DNA of 64,000 bases from Saccharomonospora sp. CUA-673 (GTDB taxonomy: Bacteria > Actinomycetota > Actinomycetes > Mycobacteriales > Pseudonocardiaceae), in NCBI RefSeq assembly GCF_001942305.1, contig NZ_MKKE01000011.1:219170-283169 (forward strand), written 5' to 3'. The notes under the pieces were generated by a model that saw nothing but the letters and a program-made list of their open reading frames with translations, was not told the origin of the DNA and searched no databases. The translations under genes were made by a program, and so were the position numbers. This document shows, piece after piece, positions 27,830-38,326 of this stretch (its first letter is position 1; each line of letters begins with the position of its first letter).

Positions 27830-29092
27830 TCAGCTGCCCAGGACCTCGTTGACCGCGGCCGCCGACGGCGGGACGGTCGCCTTCGGGCCGACCCGGTCCT
27901 CGACCGCGTCGAGGGTCTTCAGACCGTCGCCGGTGATCAGCAGGACCGTCTCGGCGTCCGGGTCGATCTTGCCGGCCTCGATGAGCTTCTTCGCCGTCGC
28001 GACCGTCACGCCGCCCGCGGTCTCGGTGAAGATGCCCTCGGTGCGCGCCAGCAGACGGATGCCCTCGACGACCTCCTCGTCCGAGACGTCCTCGATCGCC
28101 CCGCCGGTGCGGTTGACCGTGTCGAGCACGTACGGACCGTCGGCCGGGTTGCCGATCGCCAGCGACCGCGCGATCGTGTCCGGCTTCACCGGCTGCACGA
28201 CGTCGTGACCGTTGCGGAACGCGGCCGACACGGGGGAGCAGCCCGTGGCCTGCGCACCGAAGATCGTGTACGGCGAGTCGTCGACCAGGCCCAGCTGTGC
28301 CAGCTCCTTGAAGCCCTTGTCGACCTTCGTCAGCTGCGAACCGGAGGCGATCGGGACGACGATCTGCTCGGGCAGTCGCCAGCCCAGCTGCTCGGCCACC
28401 TCGTAGCCGAGGGTCTTCGAACCCTCCGAGTAGTAGGGCCGGACGTTGACGTTCACGAACGCCCAGGACTCGTGCTCGGCGGCCAGCTCGGTGGCCAGTC
28501 GGTTGACGTCGTCGTAGTTGCCGTCGACCGCGAGCAGTGCACCGTCGTACACCGCCGTGGTGAGGATCTTCGCGCGCTCGAGCGACGACGGGATCAGCAC
28601 CACGGACTGCCAGCCCGCACGGGCGGCGGCCGCGGCCACGGCGTTCGCGAGGTTGCCGGTCGACGGGCACGCGAGCGTGTCGAAACCGAACTCGCGCGCC
28701 GCGGCCAGCGCCACGGCGACCACGCGGTCCTTGAACGAATGGGTCGGGTTGCCGGTGTCGTCCTTCACCCAGAGACGCTTCACGCCGAGCGCCTTCGCGA
28801 GGTTGTCGGCACGCACCAGCCTCGTACAGCCCGGTTCGGTGTTCGGGATCTCCTCGACGTTCGAGGGCACCGGAAGCAGCTTCTTGTAACGCCAGATGTT
28901 GCGCGGCCCGGCCTCGATGTCCTCCCGGCGCACCCGGCCGAAGTCGTAGGCGACCTCGAGCGGCGAGAAGTCTTCGGCGGACACGAACTCCGGCGCCAGT
29001 GGCTGCCGGTGCCCCTCTTCCTTCGACACCAGTTCGACGGCCGGACCGAGGTCGACGGCGCGCGTGGTGGAGGTTGTGAGGGCTGCGGTCAT
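27830..29092 (-). CDS. thrC: threonine synthase
   Basis: PLP enzyme converting O-phosphohomoserine to threonine, 420 residues. The PLP-binding lysine is Lys121 in DDTGNPTHSFKDR; ACPSTGNLANAVAAAAARAG binds the phosphate and LLITGDGLKT closes the active site. The N-terminus without the extended plant/yeast domain places it with the short bacterial class. The ATG at 29092 follows AGGAAAGGA, only 15 bases after the end of a SAM-I riboswitch, so SAM level should set its translation or transcription. Confidence 0.96.
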   Translation of the reverse strand: MTAALTTSTTRAVDLGPAVELVSKEEGHRQPLAPEFVSAEDFSPLEVAYDFGRVRREDIEAGPRNIWRYKKLLPVPSNVEEIPNTEPGCTRLVRADNLAKALGVKRLWVKDDTGNPTHSFKDRVVAVALAAAREFGFDTLACPSTGNLANAVAAAAARAGWQSVVLIPSSLERAKILTTAVYDGALLAVDGNYDDVNRLATELAAEHESWAFVNVNVRPYYSEGSKTLGYEVAEQLGWRLPEQIVVPIASGSQLTKVDKGFKELAQLGLVDDSPYTIFGAQATGCSPVSAAFRNGHDVVQPVKPDTIARSLAIGNPADGPYVLDTVNRTGGAIEDVSDEEVVEGIRLLARTEGIFTETAGGVTVATAKKLIEAGKIDPDAETVLLITGDGLKTLDAVEDRVGPKATVPPSAAAVNEVLGS

Positions 29093-29107
29093 CGCGAGGT
29101 TCCTTTC

Positions 29108-29236
29108 CTCATCTGCCCCGCTGGCACGGGTCGGAATTAGCACCGTTGTCGTCAGCTACCTCGCGGGATCGAGATGACAGGCTGACGCCGGTTGCCGGGG
29201 CTTCGCAGGGCCGTTCCCTCTGCCCCTCTTGATGAG
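29108..29236 (-). promoter_or_regulatory. SAM-I (S-box) riboswitch controlling thrC
   Basis: Read on the minus strand, the element opens with CTCATCAAGAGGGGCAGAGG, has AGAGGGA (29221-29215), GGCCC, GAAGCCCCGGCAACC (pseudoknot and core) and GGTGCTAATTCC (29144-29133), and closes with GATGAG, which pairs with the first six bases as P1. These are the invariant S-box blocks in the correct order. P1 ends about 15 bases before the thrC ATG and touches the AGGAAAGGA ribosome site. No separate terminator stem was seen, so ribosome-site masking is the likely output. Confidence 0.92.
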
Positions 29237-29351
29237 CGGTATTCGATTGTCGGCCGTATGCCTGCGCGGCGCGTTGTGCGTCCAGCCTAGGCCATCGGGT
29301 TCGGCGGCTGCCATGCCTGTGCGGTCCGGATCACCGTGGGATGATCGGCGT

Positions 29352-30331
29352 GTGACAGCTTCCCCCGCCCCCGGATCGCCGCTTCACCTCGTGCTCGGCG
29401 ACGAGGATCTCCTCGTCGACCGTGCCGTGCAGGCTGCCGTCGACGCCGCGCGGAAGGTGGACGCCACGGCGGAGCTGACCCGCACCAAGGTCTCCGACAT
29501 CACCCCTCCTGAGCTGGCAGAACTCGTCAGTCCGTCGCTGTTCAGCGAGGGCCGGGTGATCGTCTTGGAGCAGGCCCAGGACATCGGACAGGAGCTCGCC
29601 GACGCCGTCGGCGGGTATCTGAAGGACCCCGCCGACGGCATCACGCTCGTCGTCGTGCACTCCGGCGGCGGCCGCAGCAAGGCCGCGAAATCGCTGCCGG
29701 CGGCACTGCGGAAAGCCGGCGCCGAGGTCACCGAATGCCCGAAGATCACCAAACCGGCTGAACGGGAGTCGTTCGTTCGGGCCGAGGTCAAGCGCGTGGG
29801 CGGCCGGATCGACGCCGCCGGTGTGTCCGCGCTCGTCGACGCGGTTGGCTCCGACCTGCGGGAACTGTCGTCGGCGGCCACTCAGCTGGTCGCGACTCCG
29901 GTGGGCGGATCGACGAGGAGGCGGTGCGCCGGTACCACCGCGGGAAGGCGGATGTCACCGGCTTCCTCGTCGCGGAGAAGGCCGTCGGCGGCGACCGCGC
30001 GGCCGCGCTCGAGACGCTGCGGTGGGCCCAGCAGATCGGGGTGCCGCACGTGCTGATCGCGGACGCCCTCGCCGACGCCGTCCGCACCGTCGCCCGCGTG
30101 TCCGCAGCGGGCCGGGGGAACCCGAACCAGTTGGCCGGCGAGCTCGGTATGCCGCCGTGGAAGATCCGCAAGGCGCAGGGGCAGACCCGCGGCTGGAGCG
30201 CCGGCGGTCTCGCGGAGGCGATGCGCACCGTCGCGCGTGTCAACGCCGAGGTCAAGGGCGCCGCCGCCGACCCCGACTACGCCCTGGAACGCGCCGTCCT
30301 CGACGTCATCGGTGCGAAGGAATCGCGCTGA
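29352..30331 (+). CDS. holA: DNA polymerase III subunit delta (frameshifted)
   Basis: Clamp-loader subunit that opens the sliding clamp; essential. PLHLVLGDEDLLVDRAVQAA and VVVHSGGGRSKAAKSLPAAL belong to the N-terminal AAA-like domain, DAVGSDLRELSSAATQLVA to the middle, and GKADVTGFLVAEKAVGGDRA with MPPWKIRKAQGQTRGW to the C-terminal oligomerisation domain. The frame breaks at about 29888-29892. One restored base gives 326 residues, the normal size. The GTG at 29352 is chosen because the family begins at the PLHLV strand. The gene order comEC, holA, rpsT is standard. Four 21-bp repeats follow the stop. Confidence 0.9.
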
Positions 30332-30334
30332 ACC

Positions 30335-30410
30335 GCCAACACCGCGACACAGGCTGCCAACACGGCGACGCGAACTGCTGACACGGCGACGTGGGGTGCT
30401 GACACGACTG
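30335..30410 (+). repeat. four 21-bp tandem repeats after holA
   Basis: Related units GCCAACACCGCGAC, GCCAACACGGCGAC, GCTGACACGGCGAC and GCTGACACGACTG start at 30335, 30356, 30377 and 30398, exactly 21 bp apart. The array begins just after the holA TGA, in its frame, and would encode seven-residue units of the form AN/DTAT.. if read through. It ends at a terminator. Confidence 0.75.
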
Positions 30411-30442
30411 AGGCCCGGTTCCCTGTGGGAACCGGGCCTCAG
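30408..30442. terminator. bidirectional terminator between holA and rpsT
   Basis: Perfect 16-bp stem, CTGAGGCCCGGTTCCC / GGGAACCGGGCCTCAG, with a 3-base loop, between two convergent genes. Confidence 0.88.
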
Positions 30443-30459
30443 TGGTCACGAGGGGAAGC

Positions 30460-30720
30460 TCAGAGCTTGTTCACGCGCTGGGCCATGGCCGACTTCTTGT
30501 TCGCGGCCTGGTTCTTGTGGATGACGCCCTTGCTGGCGGCCTTGTCGAGCTGGCGGCCCGCGGCCTGCTGCAGCGTGACGGCCTTGTCCTTGTCACCGGA
30601 CTCGGCGGCCTCGCGGAACTTGCGGATCGAGGTCTTCACCGCGGACTTGACGGCCTGGTTGCGCTGACGGCGCTTCTCGTTGGTCTTGATGCGCTTCATC
30701 TGCGACTTGATGTTTGCCAC
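30460..30720 (-). CDS. rpsT: 30S ribosomal protein S20
   Basis: Small-subunit protein that binds 16S rRNA, 86 residues. [20 protein letters not shown] and the C-terminal [20 protein letters not shown] are diagnostic. The GTG at 30720 is preceded by GGAG; longer frames upstream lack homology. The gene stands alone, converging on holA across a strong terminator. Confidence 0.98.
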   Translation of the reverse strand: MANIKSQMKRIKTNEKRRQRNQAVKSAVKTSIRKFREAAESGDKDKAVTLQQAAGRQLDKAASKGVIHKNQAANKKSAMAQRVNKL

Positions 30721-30953
30721 GGGGGCACTCCTTCGGTTCATGCGGCCGCCACGATCGGCGGTGCGGATTCGCGATTCGTCGCCGCGCTCGTGTCGGCACC
30801 GGCTGAGCCGGTCTTCCTCCCTGGCGGAATGCCGCACGGCAACGATCGTCAAGCCTAACAGCCCTGGTCGGAGGGCCTGCGGCCAGGGCGCTCGCCCGCG
30901 TCCGGGGCGCTGAATCATGAGACATCGTGGGCGATCGTGAGACGCTGCCGGGC

Positions 30954-31358
30954 ATGGACGTGCTCAGTAGTCGCATCCTGCTCATCCCGGCCGACCGCGA
31001 GGTCACGACGTCGTTCTACCGCGACACGCTGGGGCTCGCCGTGTACCGGGAGTTCCCGGGCGGCACGGTGTTCTTCACCGGCGGCGGCCTGCTCGAGATC
31101 GTCGGCGAGACCGGCGAGACCGGCACCGTGTCGGACCCGCCGCGCAAGGACATGGCGCTGTGGCTGCAGGTGCGGGACGTGACGGCGGAGCTCGCGGCGC
31201 TGCGTGCGCGGGGCGTCGAGCCGGATCGGGACGTGCAGCGCGAGCCGTGGGGCCTGGACGAGGCGTGGCTGCGCGATCCGGACGGCGTGCGCATCGTGCT
31301 GGTCGAGATCCCCGCCGACCACCCGCTGCGGGCCGACGTGCGCGCCGATCCCCGGTGA
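30954..31358 (+). CDS. VOC-superfamily (glyoxalase-like) protein
   Basis: One vicinal-oxygen-chelate domain of about 134 residues. [39 protein letters not shown], the paired-repeat [18 protein letters not shown] and [14 protein letters not shown] give the beta-alpha-beta-beta-beta layout. A metal-site Glu is visible in LVEI, but a full three-ligand set is not certain. An in-frame GTG at 30927 is an alternative start; neither has a strong ribosome site. It is divergent from rpsT and 108 bases ahead of lepA. Members include glyoxalases, antibiotic-binding proteins and dioxygenases, so no specific function is given. Confidence 0.75.
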   Translation: MDVLSSRILLIPADREVTTSFYRDTLGLAVYREFPGGTVFFTGGGLLEIVGETGETGTVSDPPRKDMALWLQVRDVTAELAALRARGVEPDRDVQREPWGLDEAWLRDPDGVRIVLVEIPADHPLRADVRADPR

Positions 31359-31466
31359 CGGCATGGGACGATGGGGACGGCCAGACATGCCTCGGGCATG
31401 CCGAGTACCCCGCGTGCGACAGCCTCGTGCTGGAAGCCCGGAGTCCCTGACCGATCGAGGAACCGA

Positions 31467-33335
<1,869 letters not shown>

Positions 33336-33363
33336 CGCCCCCGCGGGGGAATTCCCGCGCAGG

Positions 33364-33412
33364 AACCGGTCAGGGCCGCACGATCCAGGAGATCGTGCGG
33401 CCCTGACCGGTT
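33364..33412. terminator. very strong bidirectional terminator after lepA
   Basis: A perfect 22-bp inverted repeat (33364-33385 with 33391-33412) around the loop CAGGA; the arm begins AACCGGTCAGGGCC. It separates lepA from a convergent small gene, whose stop lies 12 bp further on. Confidence 0.9.
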
Positions 33413-33423
33413 GTGATGGGAGA

Positions 33424-33636
33424 TCAGCTCACGCCGAGCAGGATCGCCAGCGCGTCCACCACCGACGCCGACGTCGCGGCGACCGTCTCGTCGAGGTACT
33501 CGGCGATCGGGGCCAGCTCAGCGGCGGATGCCGTACCACCGAGGATGGCGAGCATCGGAACGGTCAGGGCGCCCACGGCCAGTCCACGCTTCGTCCAGCG
33601 CTTCGCGGTGCCCGGGGCGGTCTGCGTCTCGTTCAT
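33424..33636 (-). CDS. small secreted protein of unknown function
   Basis: A 70-residue product with a convincing export signal: basic start (KRWTKRG), hydrophobic core LAVGALTVPMLAILGG and a TASA-AE cleavage site at about residue 38, leaving a mature peptide of about 32 residues, AELAPIAEYLDETVAATSAS and a hydrophobic end DALAILLGVS without cysteines. The ATG at 33636 follows GAGGAAGAGGA, a strong ribosome site. I do not recognise a family. The 277 bases upstream, to 33913, hold no gene that I can support. Confidence 0.6.
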   Translation of the reverse strand: MNETQTAPGTAKRWTKRGLAVGALTVPMLAILGGTASAAELAPIAEYLDETVAATSASVVDALAILLGVS

Positions 33637-33913
33637 GTGTTCCTCTTCCTCTCGGTTGTCACGCGAAGTGTTCTCGCGTCTGCGCAGCAGCCTGCACTGG
33701 TCCGAACGGCAGCAACAAGGTTCATCCGAGAGGCTTAGCGAGCCCGAAACGCGGGGTCGCTCGGCGGGGTGACGACGGCAACGCCGGCGTTACGCTCTCC
33801 GGACATCCGTCACACGGTCGCGATCTTGGTCCGGCCGCCGTGGGGACAGCGGTGCGGGCGCGACCCGGGGCCCACCGAGTCCGCATCGAGGTGCGCCGCG
33901 GGCGGTTCGTACG

Positions 33914-34975
33914 ATGAGGGCCATGTTCGAGTCCTTGCGCGTCCCGGTGGTCGCAGCGCCGATGGCAGGAGGTCCGTCCACTCCGGAGCTGGTCGCTGCG
34001 GTCGCACGGGCGGGCGGGTTCGGATTCCTGGCCGGCGGCTATCTCACCGCGGCCACGCTCTCGGACCAGATCCACAAGACCCGGGAGACGGCGGGGGAGA
34101 CGTTCGGCGTCAACCTGTTCGTGCCCGGGGTGCGGAGCATGGTGAACGTGACGCCGTACATCGAGCGGCTGCGCGGCGACGCCGAGCGGTACGGCGTCGA
34201 GCCGGGCCCGGGCCGGTGGGACGACGACGGCTACGCGGCGAAGCTCGACCTGCTCGTCGACGAACGTGTCCCGATCGTGTCGTTCACGTTCGGCACTCCC
34301 GTGGCCTCGGACGTCGAGCGCCTGCACGAGGTCGGCACGCGCGTGTCGGTGACCGTCACGACGCCGGCGGAGGCGCGCGAGGCCGCGGCCGCCGGCGCCG
34401 ACATGCTGTGCGTCCAGGGCTTCGAGGCGGGCGGGCACCGCGGCGTGTTCGACGACGACCCCACGCAGGACGCGGGCGGGGCGCTGCTGGGGCTCCTGGC
34501 GGCGCTGCGGCTCGTGCGCGCCGAGACGGACCTGCCGCTCGTGGCCGCCGGTGGTCTGGTCCACGGCGCCGACGTGGCCGCGGTCCTGACCGCCGGAGCC
34601 GTCGCGGCCCAACTGGGCACGGCGTTCCTGCGGGCCGAGGAGGCCGGTACCAACGCCACGTATCGCGCGGCCCTGGACGCGGCGGGTCGGGACACGGCGA
34701 TCACCCGCGCGTTCAGCGGCCGGCCCGCGCGCGGCCTGGAGAACCGGTTCCTGCGGGAGAACTCGGCCAACGCGCCGGCGTCCTACCCGCAGCTGAACAA
34801 CATCACCAAGCCCATCCGGGCCGCCGCGACGGCGGAAGGCGACCCGGAGGCGATGTCGCTGTGGGCGGGCCAGACCTACACCCACGCCCGAACGGCCCCG
34901 GCCGCGACCCTCGTCGACGAACTCGCCGCGCAGGCCCGCGAGGCGCTTGCCGCGACGTCCCGCCGCCTCGGCTGA
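33914..34975 (+). CDS. nitronate monooxygenase (2-nitropropane dioxygenase family)
   Basis: FMN-dependent TIM-barrel enzyme oxidising alkyl nitronates; 353 residues. The start RVPVVAAPMAGGPSTPELVA, the FMN phosphate region LVAAGGLVHGADVAAVLTAG and the active-site segment QGFEAGGHRGVF match the family; His in AGGHRG is the usual catalytic base. An ATG at 33923 is an alternative start. It is monocistronic and ends at a strong terminator. Physiological role is probably detoxification of propionate 3-nitronate or similar compounds, from family knowledge. Confidence 0.9.
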   Translation: MRAMFESLRVPVVAAPMAGGPSTPELVAAVARAGGFGFLAGGYLTAATLSDQIHKTRETAGETFGVNLFVPGVRSMVNVTPYIERLRGDAERYGVEPGPGRWDDDGYAAKLDLLVDERVPIVSFTFGTPVASDVERLHEVGTRVSVTVTTPAEAREAAAAGADMLCVQGFEAGGHRGVFDDDPTQDAGGALLGLLAALRLVRAETDLPLVAAGGLVHGADVAAVLTAGAVAAQLGTAFLRAEEAGTNATYRAALDAAGRDTAITRAFSGRPARGLENRFLRENSANAPASYPQLNNITKPIRAAATAEGDPEAMSLWAGQTYTHARTAPAATLVDELAAQAREALAATSRRLG

Positions 34976-34995
34976 GCGGGGCCCGCACACGAACG

Positions 34996-35031
34996 GCCAG
35001 GCCGGGACGAGGAACCTCGTCCCGGCCTGGC
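34996..35031. terminator. bidirectional terminator after the nitronate monooxygenase
   Basis: GCCAGGCCGGGACGAGG (34996-35012) pairs perfectly with CCTCGTCCCGGCCTGGC (35015-35031); the fold would leave a small loop. GTTTGCG follows. It lies between convergent genes. Confidence 0.85.
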
Positions 35032-35049
35032 GTTTGCGTGTCGAACGGG

Positions 35050-36107
35050 TCAGCCGACGCGCCGGCCAGTGCGGGCCTTCGGGTACGCCGCGAGGTGCTC
35101 TCCAGGCTCTGGGCGGCCATCGCGCTGGTCGCGAAGTAGCCGAGCGCCTGGGCGAGCCCGTGCGGGTCGTCCAGCTGGGGCAGGTGTCCCCAGTCGTCGC
35201 GGACCAGGAGCCTGCTGTGCGGCACGAGCGAGTGCAGGCGTTCGCCTGCGGTCGTGTTGACCAGCCGGTCCCGGCCGCACGCGACGGCGAGTAGCGGCAG
35301 CATGATGCGGTCGAGCTCGTAGGCGTCCTCGAGCTCGGTGAGCAGGCCGGCGGCCTGCTCGAGCCGTTCGGTCGTCGCCTTGAAGTCGGGGAACAGCTCG
35401 ACGAACCGGGACACGTGCTCGTCGGTGGCGTTGCGCGAGTCGGCGTACAGCAGTCGCGGGACGACCTGCTGGGCCACGGTACGCACGAGGAAACGCGGCA
35501 CCGGCACGGGCAACGACGAGGCGAGCCTCCGGGTCAACGAGTTGCCTGCGACGCCGCGCAGCAGCCACGAGTCCGACAGTCCGGGCGCGCCGATGGAGGT
35601 GACACCCGCCAGCGGCAGGTCGGCGTTCTGCGCCGCGCGCAGGGCCGTCGTGCCGCCGAGCGAATTGCCGACGAGCACGACTCCGCCGAGGGCGGACTGG
35701 TCGCGCACGACGGCCTCGGTGAAGGTGTCGTACTGGGGCAGGACGGCGCCGGGGCGCAGCGCCCCGGCCTCGCCCGAGCCGGGCAGGTCGACGGCCACGG
35801 CCGACACGCCCAGGTGGGCCAGTTCGGTCAGGACGGGCCGCCAGGTGTCGGCGCTGTCGCAGAAGCCGTGCAGCAGCACGAGGCGGGGCTCGTGGCGCCT
35901 GCGGTCGTCGGAGCGTCTGCGGAAGCGTCGGCCTGCGGGCCGTTCCACGGGTCGGGGTCCGGTTTCGAGGATGCGGGTCGAGTATCCGCCGAACCGGCGG
36001 TACCCGGCCCGGATATCGATGTCCGGGCCGGGTCCGGTGATGCCGTCCAGGTCCGGAGACTCCTCTCGGGGTGAGGAGTCTGATGCTTCCCGCTGGGATG
36101 CGATCAT
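35050..36107 (-). CDS. alpha/beta hydrolase (frameshift at the C-terminus)
   Basis: Cytosolic esterase/lipase-like hydrolase. LVLLHGFCDSADTWRPVLTE is the oxyanion-hole strand, VVLVGNSLGGTTALRAAQ holds the nucleophile Ser in a GNSLGG elbow and VRDDWGHLPQLDDP holds the catalytic His. The first 75 residues are a polar, Arg-rich extension. The frame breaks at about 35095-35100, after AMAAQSLES; the natural tail HLAAYPKARTGRRVG and its stop at 35050 lie one frame over, while the written frame would run into the neighbouring gene. Restored length is 352. Substrate unknown. Confidence 0.82.
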
Positions 36108-36218
36108 GACTCCAGGCTAAGCACAGATGGCCCAATCGCGACCCGTAACGAATGTCACGAACCGATATCGTAACAGAGCGTCGCGGTCATTTCCCCTGGT
36201 CGGCGGCGGTTATCGGGA

Positions 36219-37184
36219 TTAACGGGTGAGGACGATCTTACCCGCTGTCCTACCTTCGAGCATGTCCTCGAAACCCTTCCGGGCGTCCTCGAACGGCAGC
36301 TCGGACCCGACCTGGGGGCGGATGCCGGCCAGGGCGGTGTAGGCGAGCAGATCGGCCAGCTCGTCCCGGGTTCCCATCGTCGAGCCCGCCACGCGCAGCT
36401 GGAGGAAGAACAGCCGCTGCAGGTCGGCGCTCGCGTCCGGGCCGCTGGTCGACCCGCACACCACGATGATCCCGCCCGGCTTGAGCGACTTCATCGAATG
36501 CGCCCAGGTGGCCTTGCCGACCGTCTCGAACACGGCGTCGACCCGCTCGGGCAGGCGCGCGCCCGGCTCGAACGTCTGGTGCGCGCCGAGCCGCTCGGCC
36601 AGGCCCCGCTTCTCCTCGGAACGGCCGGTGACCCATACGCGGATGCCCGCGGCGCGGCCGAGCTGCACGAGCGCGGTGGACACCCCGCCCGAGGCGCCCT
36701 GCACGAGCATCGTCTGACCCGGGCGCAGACCCGACTTGACGAACAGCATGCGGTAGGCGGTCAGCCACGCGGTGCCCATCGTCGCGGCCTCGGTCATCGA
36801 CAGGCCGTCCGGCTTCGGCACGGCGTTGCGGGCGGGCACGACGACGGCGTCGGCGAAGGTGCCTTGGAACTTCTCGGTCAGCAGGGTGCGCTTGGGGTCG
36901 AGCGTGTCGTCCCCGCGCCACGACGGGTCGTTGACCACCGAGTGGATGACCACCTCGGTGCCGTCGTCGAGCACGCCCGCACCGTCGCAGCCCAGGATCA
37001 TCGGGAACTGCTCTTCCTTGATTCCGACGCCGCGCAGGGTCCAGATGTCGTGCATGTTCAGGCTGGCGGCCTTGACGTTGACCTTCACCCAGCCTTCGGG
37101 GATCTCCGGGTCGGGGCGCTCGCCCACGACGAGCGAGGCCAGGGGGTCGTCGGCATTGGCTTCGTTGGCATAGACGGCGAACAT
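36219..37184 (-). CDS. zinc-free quinone-oxidoreductase-like alcohol dehydrogenase (MDR family)
   Basis: Medium-chain reductase of 321 residues. The GroES-like domain (SLNMHDIWTLRGVGIKEEQF, MILGCDGAGVLDDGTEV) lacks the structural zinc cysteines; the Rossmann domain has MLVQGASGGVSTALVQLGRA and VWVTGRSEEKR, which suggests NADPH. ADLLAYTALAGIRPQVGSEL and FEDMLEGRTAGKIVLT close the fold. It starts with ATG at 37184 on the strand opposite a small membrane-protein gene. Zeta-crystallin-type quinone or enone reduction is the family role; substrate not assigned. Confidence 0.88.
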   Translation of the reverse strand: MFAVYANEANADDPLASLVVGERPDPEIPEGWVKVNVKAASLNMHDIWTLRGVGIKEEQFPMILGCDGAGVLDDGTEVVIHSVVNDPSWRGDDTLDPKRTLLTEKFQGTFADAVVVPARNAVPKPDGLSMTEAATMGTAWLTAYRMLFVKSGLRPGQTMLVQGASGGVSTALVQLGRAAGIRVWVTGRSEEKRGLAERLGAHQTFEPGARLPERVDAVFETVGKATWAHSMKSLKPGGIIVVCGSTSGPDASADLQRLFFLQLRVAGSTMGTRDELADLLAYTALAGIRPQVGSELPFEDARKGFEDMLEGRTAGKIVLTR

Positions 37185-37216
37185 GGCGCCAACCTACCTG
37201 CAGTAGGCTCTCGGTT

Positions 37217-37450
37217 GTGTTCGACGGAGTTGCCCGCTGGTGGGACGGGTTCGAGCTCTGGCTCGCGCAGCAGTGGTTCCCCGTCCAGTTCATGCTGGTC
37301 GTGGCCGTGCTGCTGCCGCTGTGTGTCGGCCTGACGTGGCTGCTCCGTCTCGGTGTGGACGTCGTGCTGACCCTGCCCGGCCGCCTGCGGCGCGGTCGCG
37401 GAGACGCGGCGACGTCCGAGCAGGCCCGGCGTGGCCGCCGGGTTTCCTAG
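37217..37450 (+). CDS. small one-helix membrane protein next to the RNase/barstar genes
   Basis: A 77-residue product: amphipathic N-terminus rich in Trp (ARWWDGFELWLAQQWFPVQF), a hydrophobic stretch of about 30 residues (MLVVAVLLPLCVGLTWLLRL) and a basic cytoplasmic tail (PGRLRRGRGDA, QARRGRRVS). It starts with GTG at 37217 and ends ten bases before the RNase gene, so the three genes are likely cotranscribed. I do not recognise a family. Confidence 0.65.
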   Translation: MFDGVARWWDGFELWLAQQWFPVQFMLVVAVLLPLCVGLTWLLRLGVDVVLTLPGRLRRGRGDAATSEQARRGRRVS

Positions 37451-37460
37451 GGAGGCGCGC

Positions 37461-37883
37461 GTGTTCTCGCGCAGGCGTATCAGTGTGGCGTTGGTCGGGC
37501 TCGTGCTGCTCGCGCTCGGCGGCTGGCTCGTGGGCCAGTTCACCTCGGACGGAGGCGAACCGGGCGGGGACGGTAGCGTGCCCGGCGCGGATTCGGGCCT
37601 CGAGGTGGTCGCGCTGGCCGATCTGCCTCCCGAAGCCGAGGAGACGTGGGAGCTCATCCAGAAGGGTGGGCCGTTCCCGTATCCGCACCGGGACGACACG
37701 GTCTTCGGCAACCGGGAGCAGTTGCTGCCGCAGGAACCATCCGGCTACTACCGCGAGTACACGGTCGAGACGCCGGGCAGCGACGATCGCGGCGCGCGGC
37801 GGCTCGTGGCCGGTAGCGAACAAGAGCTGTACTACACCAACGACCACTACGAATCGTTCGTGGTCGTCGACACCCGGACATGA
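37461..37883 (+). CDS. exported guanyl-specific ribonuclease (RNase Sa/barnase family)
   Basis: 140-residue RNase N1/T1-type toxin-like enzyme with a signal-anchor (ISVALVGLVLLALGGWLVGQ, residues 7-26) followed by a Gly/Asp linker. The catalytic domain runs from about residue 48: LPPEAEETWELIQKGGPFPY, YREYTVETPG with general base Glu99, SDDRGARRLV with Arg110/Arg114 and YYTNDHYESF with His129, by alignment to RNase Sa. It lacks the Cys pair of RNase Sa. The GTG at 37461 follows GGGAGG. Its TGA overlaps the barstar ATG (ATGA), so inhibitor translation is coupled. Confidence 0.88.
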   Translation: MFSRRRISVALVGLVLLALGGWLVGQFTSDGGEPGGDGSVPGADSGLEVVALADLPPEAEETWELIQKGGPFPYPHRDDTVFGNREQLLPQEPSGYYREYTVETPGSDDRGARRLVAGSEQELYYTNDHYESFVVVDTRT

Positions 37884-38259
37884 CTGTGACATCGACTCCG
37901 AACCCCGACAGTGGTGCGCTCGTCGCCGAGGCGAAGGCGCGCGGCGCGTTCACCTACGTGCTCGACGGAAGCGCACTGACCGACAAGGCGGCCACCCTCG
38001 GCGCGATCGCCGGGCTGCTGCGCTTCCCCGAGCACTTCGGCCGCAACCTGGACGCGCTCTACGACTGTCTGACCGACCTGTCGTGGCTTCCCGCGGGGGA
38101 GCACGTGCTCGTGTGGGTCGGCGCGAACGCGTTGAAGGACTCCGACCCGCGGACGTACCTGGCGGTGCACGGCACGCTGTCGGACGCCCAGCGGCGCTCG
38201 GCGCGGGCGGCGAGCGGGCGGCGAGCCGCCGGTTCACTGTTCTGCTGGCCGATTCCTGA
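37880..38259 (+). CDS. barstar-family RNase inhibitor (frameshifted near the end)
   Basis: Cytosolic inhibitor protecting the cell from the RNase encoded just upstream. GAFTYVLDGSALTDKAATLG, IAGLLRFPEHFGRNLDALYD and CLTDLSWLPAGEHVLVWVGA match barstar, including the acidic helix (NLDALYDCLTD) that fills the RNase active site. The frame breaks at about 38200-38210; the natural end ASRRFTVLLADS and its TGA (38257-38259) lie one frame over. Restored length is 126 residues. The inhibitory helix is upstream of the break. The start overlaps the RNase stop by four bases. Confidence 0.85.
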
Positions 38260-38326
38260 CGTTCGCCCGGCCGACACGCGCGCCCGATTCGATCAAGCTC
38301 CCACCGCATCGACGTGAGGAGCCCGA

